In this document: positions 28,107 to 39,866 of the stretch, piece after piece | How positions within the stretch are numbered: the stretch's first letter is position 1 | Layout: each line of letters opens with the position of its first letter | Assembly (NCBI RefSeq): GCF_011742555.1 | Contig: NZ_JAAQQR010000001.1 | Location: 434,001-498,000 of the forward strand | DNA length: 64,000 bases | Direction: 5' to 3' | Origin: Luteibacter jiangsuensis | Lineage (GTDB): Bacteria > Pseudomonadota > Gammaproteobacteria > Xanthomonadales > Rhodanobacteraceae | Notes under the pieces: generated by a model | Told to the model about the DNA's origin: nothing | Seen by the model: only the letters and a program-made list of their open reading frames with translations | Databases searched by the model: none | Program-made: the position numbers and the translations under genes

Positions 28107-28538
28107 CTACTTCTTGGCCGGTTCGGCGGGAGCCTGCGTGGCTTCCTGCTTCGGGGCCGGAACATCGTTGTTCGCTGCGGGCGCCGTGGCGGCGGGTGCG
28201 CTGGGCACGTCCGACGCGGCCGGGGCTACCGGAGCGTTGTTGGCGGGAGCGGCCGGGGTGGTGACACCCGACATCACACCAAGATCCGCGGCCGGCTGGG
28301 GATTGCCCGTACGACCGAGGTAAATGCCCATGCCGAGGCTGAGCAGGAAAAACAGGGTGGCGAGCACCGCGGTGGCGCGCGTCATGAAGCTCGACGAGCC
28401 ACGTGCACCGAACACCGTGGCGGACGCGCCGCCGCCGAAGCCGGAACCTGCCTCCGCGCCGGCACCGCGCTGCATGAGAATCAGCACGATCATCGCCGCG
28501 GCGATCAGGATATAGAAAACGCTGAAGAGAATGAACAT
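28107..28538 (-). CDS. secG: SecG, preprotein translocase subunit
   Basis: The 143-residue protein starts MFILFSVFYILIAAAMIVLI, with a second helix ATAVLATLFFLLSLGMGIYLG. Between them is the SecG signature LMQRGAGAEAGSGFGGG with ATVFGARGSSSF. It helps SecYE move proteins across the inner membrane. A long Ala/Pro-rich tail (about 65 residues) extends past the second helix and is longer than in E. coli. The gene is 25 bases downstream of tpiA in an operon that continues into tRNA-Leu. Confidence 0.94.
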   Translation of the reverse strand: MFILFSVFYILIAAAMIVLILMQRGAGAEAGSGFGGGASATVFGARGSSSFMTRATAVLATLFFLLSLGMGIYLGRTGNPQPAADLGVMSGVTTPAAPANNAPVAPAASDVPSAPAATAPAANNDVPAPKQEATQAPAEPAKK

Positions 28539-28563
28539 GTCTTCTTGGTTTGCCGTGTCGCGA

Positions 28564-29316
28564 TTATCGACGCGCCGCGGCGCATATATCCAGGAAATCG
28601 GAAGCCACCAGAGCGGCGCCGCCGATGAGTCCCCCGTCCACGTCCGGCTGGGCGAAAAGTTCGGCCGCATTGGCCGGCTTGACGCTTCCGCCGTAAAGCA
28701 CCCGGGTCAGGAGCGAGATATTAGCATCCTTTTTTGCCAGTTGGCTACGGATGACGGCATGAATTTTCTGTGCCTTCTCGGGCGTGGCCGTGAGGCCAGT
28801 GCCGATGGCCCAGACCGGCTCGTAGGCGATGGCCGCTTCGCGGAAACACTCGACGCCGCAGCCGTCGAGCACGGCCCCCAACTGGCGCTTGATCACTGCC
28901 TCCGCCTGCCCCGCCTCGTGTTCCTCCAGGGTTTCGCCCACGCACAGGATGGGTTTCAGCCCGGCCTTGCGCGCCGCGGCGAATTTCTTCGTCAGCAGTT
29001 CGTCGCTTTCGTGCTGGTACTGGCGGCGCTCCGAGTGCCCGACCAGGACCCACGTGGCACCGACATCCGCCAGCATGCCGCCGGACACCTCGCCGGTGTA
29101 GGCGCCAGGCACGTGGTGCTCGGAAAGATCCTGCCCCCCGAATTCGAGGCCCCGGTCGCCATAGCGGTGGGTCAGCTCCGCCAGATATACGTCCGGCGGG
29201 AAAACCAGGATGTCCACGCCATCGGGGCGGTTCTCGACGATCTCGCGCACGAGCGCGTCGGCCATGCTGCGTGAGCCATGCATCTTCCAGTTACCGGCGA
29301 CCAGCTTCTTGCGCAT
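28564..29316 (-). CDS. tpiA: Triosephosphate isomerase
   Basis: A 250-residue TIM barrel that interconverts dihydroxyacetone phosphate and glyceraldehyde 3-phosphate. It shows the substrate Lys in AGNWKMHG, the catalytic His in VLVGHSERRQY, the catalytic Glu in IAYEPVWAIGTG and the phosphate-binding YGGSVKPANA. The start is chosen at MRKKLVAGNWK to match family length. It is the first gene of the tpiA-secG-tRNA-Leu unit. Confidence 0.97.
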   Translation of the reverse strand: MRKKLVAGNWKMHGSRSMADALVREIVENRPDGVDILVFPPDVYLAELTHRYGDRGLEFGGQDLSEHHVPGAYTGEVSGGMLADVGATWVLVGHSERRQYQHESDELLTKKFAAARKAGLKPILCVGETLEEHEAGQAEAVIKRQLGAVLDGCGVECFREAAIAYEPVWAIGTGLTATPEKAQKIHAVIRSQLAKKDANISLLTRVLYGGSVKPANAAELFAQPDVDGGLIGGAALVASDFLDICAAARR

Positions 29317-29474
29317 GGGAGCTTCCAGGCGTGGGCAAAGGGGCGGCAGGATAGCGGCGGCCCCCTCCCCGGCAAAGCTGCATTGCCGCATGGACTGTCC
29401 GGGGGCCCGTTCACGGAGCGTAACGCATCGCTCGGGCATTTGACCTGACGGCTACCGGCTTCGATCATCGCCTC

Positions 29475-31898
29475 ATGCGCACCTTACGAATTTTCTTTAT
29501 CGCCCTCCTCCTGGTCTGCGCTGGCGGCGCGCTGGCGCAGACGGACGAAGGCACCCCGGCCACCCCGGCCCAGCAGATCGACGCCCTCCGCAGCCAGCTC
29601 GACGCGATCGAGAAGGCGATGAAGGACGACAAGGCTTCCAACCAGGACCTCGATGGCCTTCGCGGAAAAGTCTCGGACGTGGCGGACGCTGCCCAAAAGC
29701 TGTCGAGCTCCCTGCAACCGGACCGCGACGCCGCAAAGGCACGCCTGGATCAGCTGGGCCCGCCGCCGGCGGCCGGCACGAAGGAACCGCCGGAGCTGGC
29801 GGCCACCCGGAGGGACGCACAGAAGGCCTTCGACACCGTCGATGCGCGCATCAAGACGGCCGACGGCATCGCGCTCGAGGCCCAGCAGACCGCCAACCAG
29901 CTGATCAACCTGCGCCGCACCCGGTTCCAGGAAACCATTTCGCAACGCACGAACTCGCCACTGTCGCGCCCCTTCTGGTCCGAACCGGCGGCCGCCTTCC
30001 CGCGCGATCTGGCGAACCTGCGTGCGTTCTCCGACACCGTGAAAAGCGATGTCGCGACCAGCTGGAGCAGCGGCAACCGCACGGTGCTGATCTCCTGCGT
30101 TGTGCTGGGCCTGCTGCTGATGACGGTGGTGCGCTTCTACATCGAATCGCGCGTGCGCAGCCTCACCGCGAACCGCATGCCGCCGGGGCGGTTGCGTCGT
30201 TCCGCCCTGATCGTGGGCATCGCGCTCACGTCCACGCTCACCACCGGACTGGGTACGCAGCTCCTGTACACCGGCCTCAACTGGAACGACGTCTTCAGTG
30301 AGGAGACGGACGAGATGGCGCGTGCGCTCGTGCGCATCGTGTTCTTCGGTGCCTTCGTCGCCGGGCTCGGCCGCGCGCTGATCTCGGCGAAACGCCCTTC
30401 CTGGCGCCTGCCGGCCATACCGGACGAAACGGCGTTGGCGCTGCGCCGGTTTCCAATGCTCATCTCGCTCGCGGCGGTGCTGTTCTATTTCCTGAAGGAA
30501 CTGAACCAGACGATAGGCACGAGCCTTGCCGCCACCGTGGTCACCAGCAGCCTGCAGGCCATCGTGCTGACGCTGCTTGCTGCCGTGGCACTCCTGCGGC
30601 TCAGCCGCACGCACCACCATGACGTCGACGGCACACCGCCGCCTCCGCGGCCGATCTGGGCCAGCCTGTTCATCGCCGCCGCGTGGATCGCCATCGTGGC
30701 GTCGTGGATCGGGCTGCTTACGGGCTTCATCGCCTTCGCCTCGTTCATGGCGGGCCAGGTCGTGTGGACGGCGATCGTCATTGCCGCCACCTATCTGGCG
30801 ATGCGCCTCGTCGACGATCTGTTCGAAACCCTTCTCTCCGAAAAGGGCCCCATGAGCGCCCGCGCTCAGGCGGTATTCGGCACGCATCCGAAGCTGCTCG
30901 ACCAGGCCGGCGTGCTCCTGTCGGGCGTGGTACGCCTGGCGCTGTTCCTGTTCGGCCTGACGGCCGTCATGTCGGGCTTCGGCGCGGGGGCGTCGGACAT
31001 CCTCGCGCTCGGCAGCAAGCTGCAGTCGCTGAAGATCTATAACGTCGAACTCAAGCCCAGCCAGATCCTCAGCGCCATCGCCTTGTTCTTCCTCGGCCTG
31101 CTCGCAGTGCGGGTGATCAAGAACTGGATGTCGGAGCAATACCTGCCGCGGACCAACCTCGACCCCGGCATGCGCAGCTCGCTCACCACCTTGCTCGGCT
31201 ACGTCGGCGTCGTGATCGTCGTGGCCATCGCCCTGCTCGCGATGGGCCTTTCCGTGCAGAACGTGGCCTGGGTGGCGTCCGCCCTCTCGGTGGGTATCGG
31301 CTTCGGTCTCCAGGCCATCGTGCAGAACTTCATTTCCGGGCTGATCCTGCTGGCGGAACGGCCGGTGAAGGTGGGCGACTGGGTGGTGCTGGACGACGCC
31401 GAGGGCGACATCCGGCGGATCAACGTGCGTGCCACGGAGATCCAGGTGGCCGATCGCTCGACCATCATCGTGCCGAACTCGTCGTTCATCACCAAGCCCG
31501 TGCGCAACATGACGATGGCGAATCCGCAGGGACGCGTGCTGTTCAAGATGCCGATGCCGCTGGACAGCGATCCGCTCGCGATACGCGAACTCATGCTCGC
31601 CGCCATGCACGACCACGCCTCGGTGCAGGAGACCCCCTCGCCGCTGGTGATGCTGGACAACGTCGACCATGCCGCGATGACCTTCATGGCCATCTGCTAC
31701 GTGGGCAGCCCCCGCGACGTGGGCGGTGTGAAGAGCGACCTGCTGTTCGACATCATTGCGCGCCTGCGCGATGCGGGCATTCCGCTGCTGCGCCCGCAGG
31801 ACCTGGTGCTGCGCTCGGGCGGCAGCGTGGGCGACCTCGTCGGCCCGAGCGGGGCCGACGCGCCGAAGGCTTCGACGGACCCCGACGCGTCCGCTTGA
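29475..31898 (+). CDS. DUF3772 mechanosensitive channel (MscS family, large)
   Basis: An 807-residue protein with a signal peptide (IFFIALLLVCAGGALAQ), a periplasmic coiled-coil region (residues 30-130), the DUF3772 feature KARLDQLGPPP followed by KAFDTVDARIKTADGIA, many transmembrane helices (about 200-560) and the MscS pore/beta domain (GLQAIVQNFISGLILLAERP, then KVGDWVVLDDAEGDIRRI). It should open under membrane tension to release solutes at hypo-osmotic shock. The start gives a proper signal peptide. It diverges from tpiA, with 158 bases between. Confidence 0.92.
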   Translation: MRTLRIFFIALLLVCAGGALAQTDEGTPATPAQQIDALRSQLDAIEKAMKDDKASNQDLDGLRGKVSDVADAAQKLSSSLQPDRDAAKARLDQLGPPPAAGTKEPPELAATRRDAQKAFDTVDARIKTADGIALEAQQTANQLINLRRTRFQETISQRTNSPLSRPFWSEPAAAFPRDLANLRAFSDTVKSDVATSWSSGNRTVLISCVVLGLLLMTVVRFYIESRVRSLTANRMPPGRLRRSALIVGIALTSTLTTGLGTQLLYTGLNWNDVFSEETDEMARALVRIVFFGAFVAGLGRALISAKRPSWRLPAIPDETALALRRFPMLISLAAVLFYFLKELNQTIGTSLAATVVTSSLQAIVLTLLAAVALLRLSRTHHHDVDGTPPPPRPIWASLFIAAAWIAIVASWIGLLTGFIAFASFMAGQVVWTAIVIAATYLAMRLVDDLFETLLSEKGPMSARAQAVFGTHPKLLDQAGVLLSGVVRLALFLFGLTAVMSGFGAGASDILALGSKLQSLKIYNVELKPSQILSAIALFFLGLLAVRVIKNWMSEQYLPRTNLDPGMRSSLTTLLGYVGVVIVVAIALLAMGLSVQNVAWVASALSVGIGFGLQAIVQNFISGLILLAERPVKVGDWVVLDDAEGDIRRINVRATEIQVADRSTIIVPNSSFITKPVRNMTMANPQGRVLFKMPMPLDSDPLAIRELMLAAMHDHASVQETPSPLVMLDNVDHAAMTFMAICYVGSPRDVGGVKSDLLFDIIARLRDAGIPLLRPQDLVLRSGGSVGDLVGPSGADAPKASTDPDASA

Positions 31899-31901
31899 TC
31901 G

Positions 31902-33533
31902 TCAGTCGGTGACGGGCGTCAGACGCAGATCCTGGAAGTCGAAGCTGAAGTCGGTCAGCGGCGACACCGGCTCCATGCGTACTTCCCGCACCTTGCCGTC
32001 CGGATTAAGCGAGAAGGTGACGAAGGCGTCGCCGTTGAGCGAGCGATCGTTCCAGTGGGCAATGAAGGTGTCGTGCTGCCAGGGCTCGAGGGTGCCCTTC
32101 AGCTGCGCCGTCTTCGCGAAGCTCATCACAAGCTTCCCGCCCTCCTTCGTCACCTTGACGTCGCCGTACCAGGGATCGCGATACGTACCGGCATAGCGAT
32201 CGACCGGGAGCGAGGGCTTCGCGCCTTTCATGCGCTCCGCCTCGTGTTTCTTCATGCTCTCGTCGGCATTGGCCTCGGCCTTCTTCACGCTGGCCGCATA
32301 AGCCGCGTTCCAGTCGGTCTTCGGCGCATCCATGAAGGCGTCGAGCGCGCGATACGTCACTGCCTGGAAGGCGGCACCGGATTCCTGGTTGGTGAGCACC
32401 ACGATGCCGAGCTTGAGGTCCGGTACCAGGGTCACGCGCGACACCATGCCCGGCCAGCCACCGGTGTGCCATACGAGCTTGTGGCCGCGGTAATCCGAAA
32501 CGAACCAGCCTTCGCCGTAACCGTAGAAGTTGGGCTTGGTGGCCTTGAGCTCCGGCACGCTGGGTTCGCTGATGCGGATGGGCGTGAGCAGCGACCACAT
32601 CTCCGCCTGCCGCTTCGCGCTGAAGAGCCGCTGTTCCTTGCCCGAAGCGTCGGTATAGGTGCCGCCCGCGAGCTGCATGTTCATCCACTTGGAGAGATCG
32701 TGCACGCTGGAGTAAATGCCCCCCGCGGCCTGGTTGTTGTTCCACGACATGGGCGCCACCGGCTTCAGGTCCTTGAAGTCGAACTTGGCATGCCCGGTGG
32801 CGATGTCGTCGTTCGGCCCGATGCTGTCGGGAGCATGGGTCTGCGATTCCGTCATGCCCAGCGGCGCGAAGATGCGCTCGCGCACGAAGTCGGCCCATGG
32901 CTTGCCGGAGACCTGCTCGATGACGAGGCCGGCCACGGCGAAGAGGATGTTGTCGTACGCGTATTCCGCGCGGAAGCTGTTGGTGAGCGGCACATGCCGT
33001 AGCCGCTGCACCACTTCCTGCGTGGTATAGGTGGTGGCCGGCCAGTACAACAGGTCGCCGGCGCCGAGACTGAGCCCGCTACGGTGCGCGAGCAGATCGC
33101 GGATACGCATCTCGCGCGTCACGTACGGGTCGGACATCTGGAACCACGGCAGCCGGTCGATCACGCGGTCGTTCATGTCCAGCTTCTTCTCGTCGGCCAG
33201 GATCGACAGCGACGCGGCGGTGAACGCCTTGGTGTTCGACGCGATCGCGAACTGCGTATGCGCATCGACCTTCGCCGGCTCGCCCAGCTTGCGAACACCG
33301 GAGCCCATCTCGAGAACGGTCTTGCCGTCCTTCACGATCGCCACGCCGATACCCGGCACATCGAACTGCTTGCGCGTCGCATCGACGTAGGTGTCGAAGT
33401 CGGCGAGAGCCGCCGGTCGAGCGGCGGGCGCGGCAGCCGCGGAAGCGGGGGCGCTGGTTTCCTGGGCTTGCGCGGCGAGCGCGAAAACGAAGCTTGCGAC
33501 GCCGAAGGCGAGGCAGTGGCGAAGGCGCGACAT
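31902..33533 (-). CDS. Serine hydrolase of the beta-lactamase/ClassC-peptidase family
   Basis: A 543-residue exported enzyme with a signal peptide (CLAFGVASFVFALAAQAQ) and the class C penicillin-binding fold. The nucleophile is Ser99 in ASNTKAFT (SxxK), the Tyr motif is in YAYDNILF, and HTGG stands in for the KTG motif. A C-terminal DUF3471-like lipocalin domain (about residues 430-540) carries RYAGTYRDPWYGDVKV. Such proteins hydrolyse peptides or esters in the periplasm; true beta-lactamase activity is unlikely to be the main role. AGGGA precedes the chosen start. It is convergent with the channel gene with a 3-base gap. Confidence 0.9.
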   Translation of the reverse strand: MSRLRHCLAFGVASFVFALAAQAQETSAPASAAAAPAARPAALADFDTYVDATRKQFDVPGIGVAIVKDGKTVLEMGSGVRKLGEPAKVDAHTQFAIASNTKAFTAASLSILADEKKLDMNDRVIDRLPWFQMSDPYVTREMRIRDLLAHRSGLSLGAGDLLYWPATTYTTQEVVQRLRHVPLTNSFRAEYAYDNILFAVAGLVIEQVSGKPWADFVRERIFAPLGMTESQTHAPDSIGPNDDIATGHAKFDFKDLKPVAPMSWNNNQAAGGIYSSVHDLSKWMNMQLAGGTYTDASGKEQRLFSAKRQAEMWSLLTPIRISEPSVPELKATKPNFYGYGEGWFVSDYRGHKLVWHTGGWPGMVSRVTLVPDLKLGIVVLTNQESGAAFQAVTYRALDAFMDAPKTDWNAAYAASVKKAEANADESMKKHEAERMKGAKPSLPVDRYAGTYRDPWYGDVKVTKEGGKLVMSFAKTAQLKGTLEPWQHDTFIAHWNDRSLNGDAFVTFSLNPDGKVREVRMEPVSPLTDFSFDFQDLRLTPVTD

Positions 33534-33599
33534 GGACAGTCCCTGCATCTGGAGAGAGCCGAGACTAGTCCAACCGGCGCCCCCGGCGAAAGGGAGCTC

Positions 33600-34502
33600 T
33601 CAGGCCTTGCGCTTCTGGCTGAAGATGACGCTGCCCAGGATGATGGCGCCGGCGAGCGCCATGGTGGGGGTCAATGCTTCGCCCAGGAACATCCATGCCC
33701 AGCCCACGCCGAACAGCGGCACGAGATACGTGGCCGTGGCCGCGCGCGGGGCACCGATGCGCTGGATCAGGCGGAAATAGAACGCATAGGCAAGTCCCGT
33801 CGAGAGCACGCCAAGCGCCACCACGGCCACCCAGGACGTGGCGGGAATCGGCGCCTCTGGCCAGGTGAACACGGCCAGCGGCGCCATCAGCAGGGTGGCT
33901 CCGAGCAGGCATCCCGCCGCCACGGCGGTCGGCGCGATGTCCGACAGGTACCTCTTGATGAGATTGGCCGCCAGACCGTAGCAGAACGATGCAGCGGCGC
34001 CGGCAAGCGCGGCGGGGGCCACGTTCTCGCCCGCGGTACGGCCGCTGGCCAGGATCACCACGCCGACGAATCCCGCCACCAGCGCGATGGCCTTGCGGGT
34101 GCCGATCTTCTCGCCGAAGCCGATGAAGGCGACCAGCGCGGCGAAGAGCACGGTCATGCTGTTGGCAATGGCGCCGATGCCTGCGGGAGCGCGTTCCGCG
34201 CCCCATGCGAACAGGGTGAACGGAATGGCCGCGCTGAGCGCGCCCAGCGCGAGCATCTTCCAGAGGTGGGCGACGCGGATGACGGACCGTGCTCTCCACA
34301 GAAGGGGCAGCAAGATCGCGGACCCGAAGGCCAGGCGGGTCGCTACCATCGGAAACGGACCGAAGTCCTTCGCCGCAACGCGCATGAAGAGGAACGAACC
34401 GCCCCAGATCGCACCGAGGGCCACGAGTTCGGCCGGCGTGCGCCAGTCGCGCGCCCCCGTGGCGACAAGCGAATCGGCTGGGGTCTCTGCGACGGACGAC
34501 AT
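33600..34502 (-). CDS. EamA/DMT-family permease
   Basis: A 300-residue membrane protein with ten predicted helices in two EamA repeats. The first repeat begins LVALGAIWGGSFLFMRVAA, and the second includes LGVLSTGLAYAFYFRLI and a closing GVGWAWMFLGEALTP. Members export amino acids, nucleosides or drugs; the substrate here is unknown. The chosen ATG removes a GC-rich spurious extension. Confidence 0.88.
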   Translation of the reverse strand: MSSVAETPADSLVATGARDWRTPAELVALGAIWGGSFLFMRVAAKDFGPFPMVATRLAFGSAILLPLLWRARSVIRVAHLWKMLALGALSAAIPFTLFAWGAERAPAGIGAIANSMTVLFAALVAFIGFGEKIGTRKAIALVAGFVGVVILASGRTAGENVAPAALAGAAASFCYGLAANLIKRYLSDIAPTAVAAGCLLGATLLMAPLAVFTWPEAPIPATSWVAVVALGVLSTGLAYAFYFRLIQRIGAPRAATATYLVPLFGVGWAWMFLGEALTPTMALAGAIILGSVIFSQKRKA

Positions 34503-34609
34503 ACGGAACCTCAAGGATGGTCGACGGGTATTTTCGCCGGAACGGAGCGCCCGACAAGCGCAACGTTTGCAAGGCAGCCTCTCATCCCATTCATCCCTGC
34601 GGGTGGGGC

Positions 34610-36442
<1,833 letters not shown>

Positions 36443-36501
36443 CCGCCCATTCTAGTCCTTCCCCGCCACTGTGGCGGACAGAACCGGTGGTCCGGGCGTC
36501 G

Positions 36502-37143
36502 TCAGGGGGCCGCGTGCCTGGGCGCGAGCGCCTTGTCGGCAGCCACCAGGCCCAGCCCGAGCACGACAAACAGCACCGCCACCACCACGGCGTTGAGCAG
36601 AACCGCGGGGTACCCAAGCCGGCCGACGTCAAGAAACGGATACGGGTACTCGTCGACGACGGCTCCGCGAGCGAAGGTCCACAGGACAAACACCAGGGGA
36701 AACCAGAGCCAGCGCGCCGCGTCGCGCCAGACCAGGGTGCCGTGCGGCAACAGGGCGAACCACCACACCAGATAGAGCACCGGCACCACGTAATGCAGGG
36801 AGCGGTCGGCGATGAGTTGCGGGCCCAGCGGATGCCACAGGGAACGCAACACCGTGACGTACACCAGGGCCGTCACCGCGATGCACAACGCCGCCAGGCC
36901 GCGCACGCGTGGCGTGCGCAGGATGCGCAGCGGCGTCCAGCTGCCGCCCGTCGCCGCCGATGCGGCGACCAGCGCCACCAGGAGGTTGGAGAGGATGGTG
37001 AAGAAGCTGAAGTAACGCACCGTCACCGCGCCCGGCGAACCGGACCATACGATCAGCCAGTACTGCAATACGAGCGCGGGCCAGGCCACCGCCGCCACGA
37101 TGATGGCGAAGAGGTCGGAGACGGCGGCGGTTCGGGGCGACAT
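36502..37143 (-). CDS. Pr6Pr-family membrane protein
   Basis: A 213-residue protein with six predicted helices. It shows YFSFFTILSNLLVALVA, RSLHYVVPVLYLVWW, GVVD-type VDEYPYPFLDV and a C-terminal helix LVAADKAL. The pattern fits the Pr6Pr (FAR-17a/AIG1-like) family, whose biochemical role in bacteria is unknown. It is the next gene after the M1 peptidase on the same strand, 11 bases downstream, suggesting one operon. Confidence 0.83.
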   Translation of the reverse strand: MSPRTAAVSDLFAIIVAAVAWPALVLQYWLIVWSGSPGAVTVRYFSFFTILSNLLVALVAASAATGGSWTPLRILRTPRVRGLAALCIAVTALVYVTVLRSLWHPLGPQLIADRSLHYVVPVLYLVWWFALLPHGTLVWRDAARWLWFPLVFVLWTFARGAVVDEYPYPFLDVGRLGYPAVLLNAVVVAVLFVVLGLGLVAADKALAPRHAAP

Positions 37144-37154
37144 GGAGCGGTCCG

Positions 37155-39074
37155 TCAGCGGGGCCACTTATTATTGCCGCGATCGCGGTCCGGAATCTTG
37201 TGGTCCGGATCGATTTCGGCACGAACGACCTTCCGCCCGCCGGGTACCTCGATGTCGAAGCGCTTGTGCTGCTGCCAGGTCTCCACCGGTACGCGGATGT
37301 CGCGTGTGGACTTGTCGTCCAGCGTCACACGCAGCGTGGCCGGCATCACCAGCTGGTCCAGGTTCGCTACGGTGACCACGGATCCGTCGACCTTCTCCAC
37401 GGCCATGTCCAGCTGCCAGTTCTTCTCGAACCATCCGCGCCAGAACCAGGAAAGATCCTCGCCCGCCTCGCTTTCCATCAGACGGAAGAAGTCCGACGGC
37501 GAGGGGTGCCTGTAGGCCCAGGTGGCGATGTATTTGCGGAACGCGGGATCGAAGCGCTCCGGCCCGATGATCTCCTCGCGCAACAACACGAGCCCCAGCG
37601 CCGCCTTGAAGTAGGTGGCGGGGTGGCGGTATTTCTCCTTGACCATGTCGGCGCCGATCATCAGCGAGGGCGCGTCCCGGTCGGCCAGCAGGGGCAGGAT
37701 CTCGTCCACGGGATTGCCGCCCTTCGGCGCATATTCGCCGTCGCGCTTCGGCGCGAACTCGCCATGGTTGAAGGCATCGGCCTCGTATACGTCGATGAAG
37801 GTATTGAAGCCTTCGTCCATCCACGCATTACGGCGCTCGTCGCTGCCGACGATCATCGGGAACCACGTGTGACCGATCTCGTGGGCGGTGACCATGTGCA
37901 GGGGCTTGGCCGGCGCCTCCATGGGATCGAAGACGATGCCCGGGTATTCCATGCCGCTCGCCGCGGTGCCCGCCTCGTTGATCGCCACCGGATACGGGTA
38001 GGGGTACCACTTGCTGGAGAAGTGCTCCACCGCGGCCTTCAGGTATTCGGTCGAGCGGCCCCAGCGGTCCTGGCCCACACTTTCCACCGGATAGACCGAC
38101 ATCGCCAGCGCCGTCTTGCCCTCCGGCAGGTTGATGCGCGCCGCATCCCACACATACGCGGTGGACGCACCGAAGGCGACGTCGCGCGTGTTCTTCATCC
38201 GGAATTTCCAGGTAAGCGTGCCGCCCTGCTTGGGACGACTGGCCGGGTCCGCAACCTCGGCCGGCGTCCGGATCATCACCGTGCTGTCGCTCTGTCGTGC
38301 CTTGGCCAGGCGCTCGCGCTGCGTGGCCGTCAGCACGTCGTCGGGATTCACCAGTTCGCCTGAGCCGGCGACGATCATGTTGGAAGGCACGGTGATCGCA
38401 TAATCGAAATCGCCGTACTCGAGATAGAACTCGCTGTTGAGATAAGGCGCCGTGTCCCATCCGCGCAGGTCGTCGTACACGCACATGCGCGGATACCACT
38501 GCGCCATCTCGTAGATGTTGCCGTTCTTCGAGGGGGCGAACCCCGTGCGTCCGCCGAAGTCGCCGGGAAGATCGTAGGAATACACGATCGTCAGCGAAAT
38601 CTTGCCACCCTTCCCCGCCAGCGGCGCGGGCAGCCGCACCTGCATCCGCGTGTCGCTGATCACGTATTCGGCCTTGCGACCGTCGACGGTCACCGAAGCG
38701 ATACGATAGCCGTCGGTATGCCTCTTTGCGGTCTTGTCCGAGGTGAAATTGCCGCGGGCGTCGGCGGTGAAACGGTTCTCGTCCAACTGCAGCCAGAGCA
38801 CATCCAGCGCATCGGGGCTGTTGTTCGTATAGCGGATGGTCGCCTTGCCGCTCAGGGTGTTCCTGACCGGATCCAGCGTAGCCGCCAACTCGTAGTCGGC
38901 GCGGTTCTGCCAGAACATTGGCCCCGGCATTCCGCTGCCCGAACGATAGGCGTTCACCGGCTGGGGATACGAGAACGGCGCGAACGTCTCGCGCGGGTCG
39001 AAGTCGGCAGCCATCGCGCCGCAGGCGCCGGCAAGGGCGGCCGCGGCGAGACAGGCACGGGCGAGGAATTTCAT
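37155..39074 (-). CDS. M1-family zinc metallopeptidase, exported
   Basis: A 639-residue aminopeptidase-like protein with a signal peptide (CLAAAALAGACGAMAAD). The zinc motif is HEIGH (His398, Glu399, His402) with the third ligand Glu421 18 residues later in AWMDEG. The N-terminal beta domain (residues 50-200) carries ELAATLDPVRNTLSG. The canonical GAMEN substrate motif appears as SGMEYP. It probably trims peptides in the periplasm or on the surface. It leads an operon with the Pr6Pr-like gene. Confidence 0.92.
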   Translation of the reverse strand: MKFLARACLAAAALAGACGAMAADFDPRETFAPFSYPQPVNAYRSGSGMPGPMFWQNRADYELAATLDPVRNTLSGKATIRYTNNSPDALDVLWLQLDENRFTADARGNFTSDKTAKRHTDGYRIASVTVDGRKAEYVISDTRMQVRLPAPLAGKGGKISLTIVYSYDLPGDFGGRTGFAPSKNGNIYEMAQWYPRMCVYDDLRGWDTAPYLNSEFYLEYGDFDYAITVPSNMIVAGSGELVNPDDVLTATQRERLAKARQSDSTVMIRTPAEVADPASRPKQGGTLTWKFRMKNTRDVAFGASTAYVWDAARINLPEGKTALAMSVYPVESVGQDRWGRSTEYLKAAVEHFSSKWYPYPYPVAINEAGTAASGMEYPGIVFDPMEAPAKPLHMVTAHEIGHTWFPMIVGSDERRNAWMDEGFNTFIDVYEADAFNHGEFAPKRDGEYAPKGGNPVDEILPLLADRDAPSLMIGADMVKEKYRHPATYFKAALGLVLLREEIIGPERFDPAFRKYIATWAYRHPSPSDFFRLMESEAGEDLSWFWRGWFEKNWQLDMAVEKVDGSVVTVANLDQLVMPATLRVTLDDKSTRDIRVPVETWQQHKRFDIEVPGGRKVVRAEIDPDHKIPDRDRGNNKWPR

Positions 39075-39149
39075 CGGCTACTCTCGGGTGGGACGACCCT
39101 TGAGCGTAACCGGCAATCGATTTCCGACTCCACCGTGCCGGAAGTCAGG

Positions 39150-39644
39150 TCAACGAAGGTCGACCTTGCGGTTCTCCCCCGCCTCTGGCTTCCCACCGGT
39201 GACTCGGGCCTTCAGATAGTCGAAGGCAAGCACCATCTTCGACGAGGGCGCATCCCAATATTCCGCGGTGTCCACATCCACACGAAGCAACGCGAGATCC
39301 GGATCGTCCTTGCCATCGGGAAACCAGGCTTTTACCCAGACATTCCAGTGAGCCTCGATGGCCGCGCGGTCTTCCACGAGCACGGCCCTCCCGGAGAGCG
39401 ACACGAAGCTGTTGTCGGCGGCGCTGGCATAAGCGACGTTAACCTCGCGGTGGCCTTCCACTTCCGCAACCTTGGGCGAGCTCTTCCGCGTGAAGAACCA
39501 CAGGCTTCCGTCAAAGCCCTTTTGCGAAGCGACCATGGGGCGGCTGTAGAGCCTGCCGTCGCGTTCGCTGGTCAACATCGCGACCCGGGCATCCTTGATG
39601 AGGGCCCAGATGCGATCCAGTTCGTCCTGGCGGGTATCGGCCAT
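39150..39644 (-). CDS. Pyridoxamine 5'-phosphate oxidase-like general stress protein
   Basis: A 164-residue split-barrel flavin-binding protein: WALIKDARVAMLTSERDG, SRPMVASQKGFDGSLWFF, VNVAYASAADNSFVSLSG and AEYWDAPSSKMV. This matches the general stress protein 26 group, which binds FMN or FAD and is induced by stress; its reaction is unknown. A strong AAAGGAG lies before the ATG. It is upstream of the M1 peptidase gene by 75 bases. Confidence 0.9.
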   Translation of the reverse strand: MADTRQDELDRIWALIKDARVAMLTSERDGRLYSRPMVASQKGFDGSLWFFTRKSSPKVAEVEGHREVNVAYASAADNSFVSLSGRAVLVEDRAAIEAHWNVWVKAWFPDGKDDPDLALLRVDVDTAEYWDAPSSKMVLAFDYLKARVTGGKPEAGENRKVDLR

Positions 39645-39866
39645 GGCAATGCTCCTTTGAGAGAGGAGCCACACCGTCCCACTCCGCCGCTCAAGGGCTC
39701 GTCAAGCGCGGGATGCCACGGAACGACGCCGCCCTCACATCCCTTCGAGGAGGTCGACTTCGCGTGCGACAGAACGCACTATTAGGCAAGTGCATCCCAA
39801 CGTATACCTTGCATATGGCCGGGGTATCCGCATATTCCCCACGTTCATACATCGAGGACCCCACGC

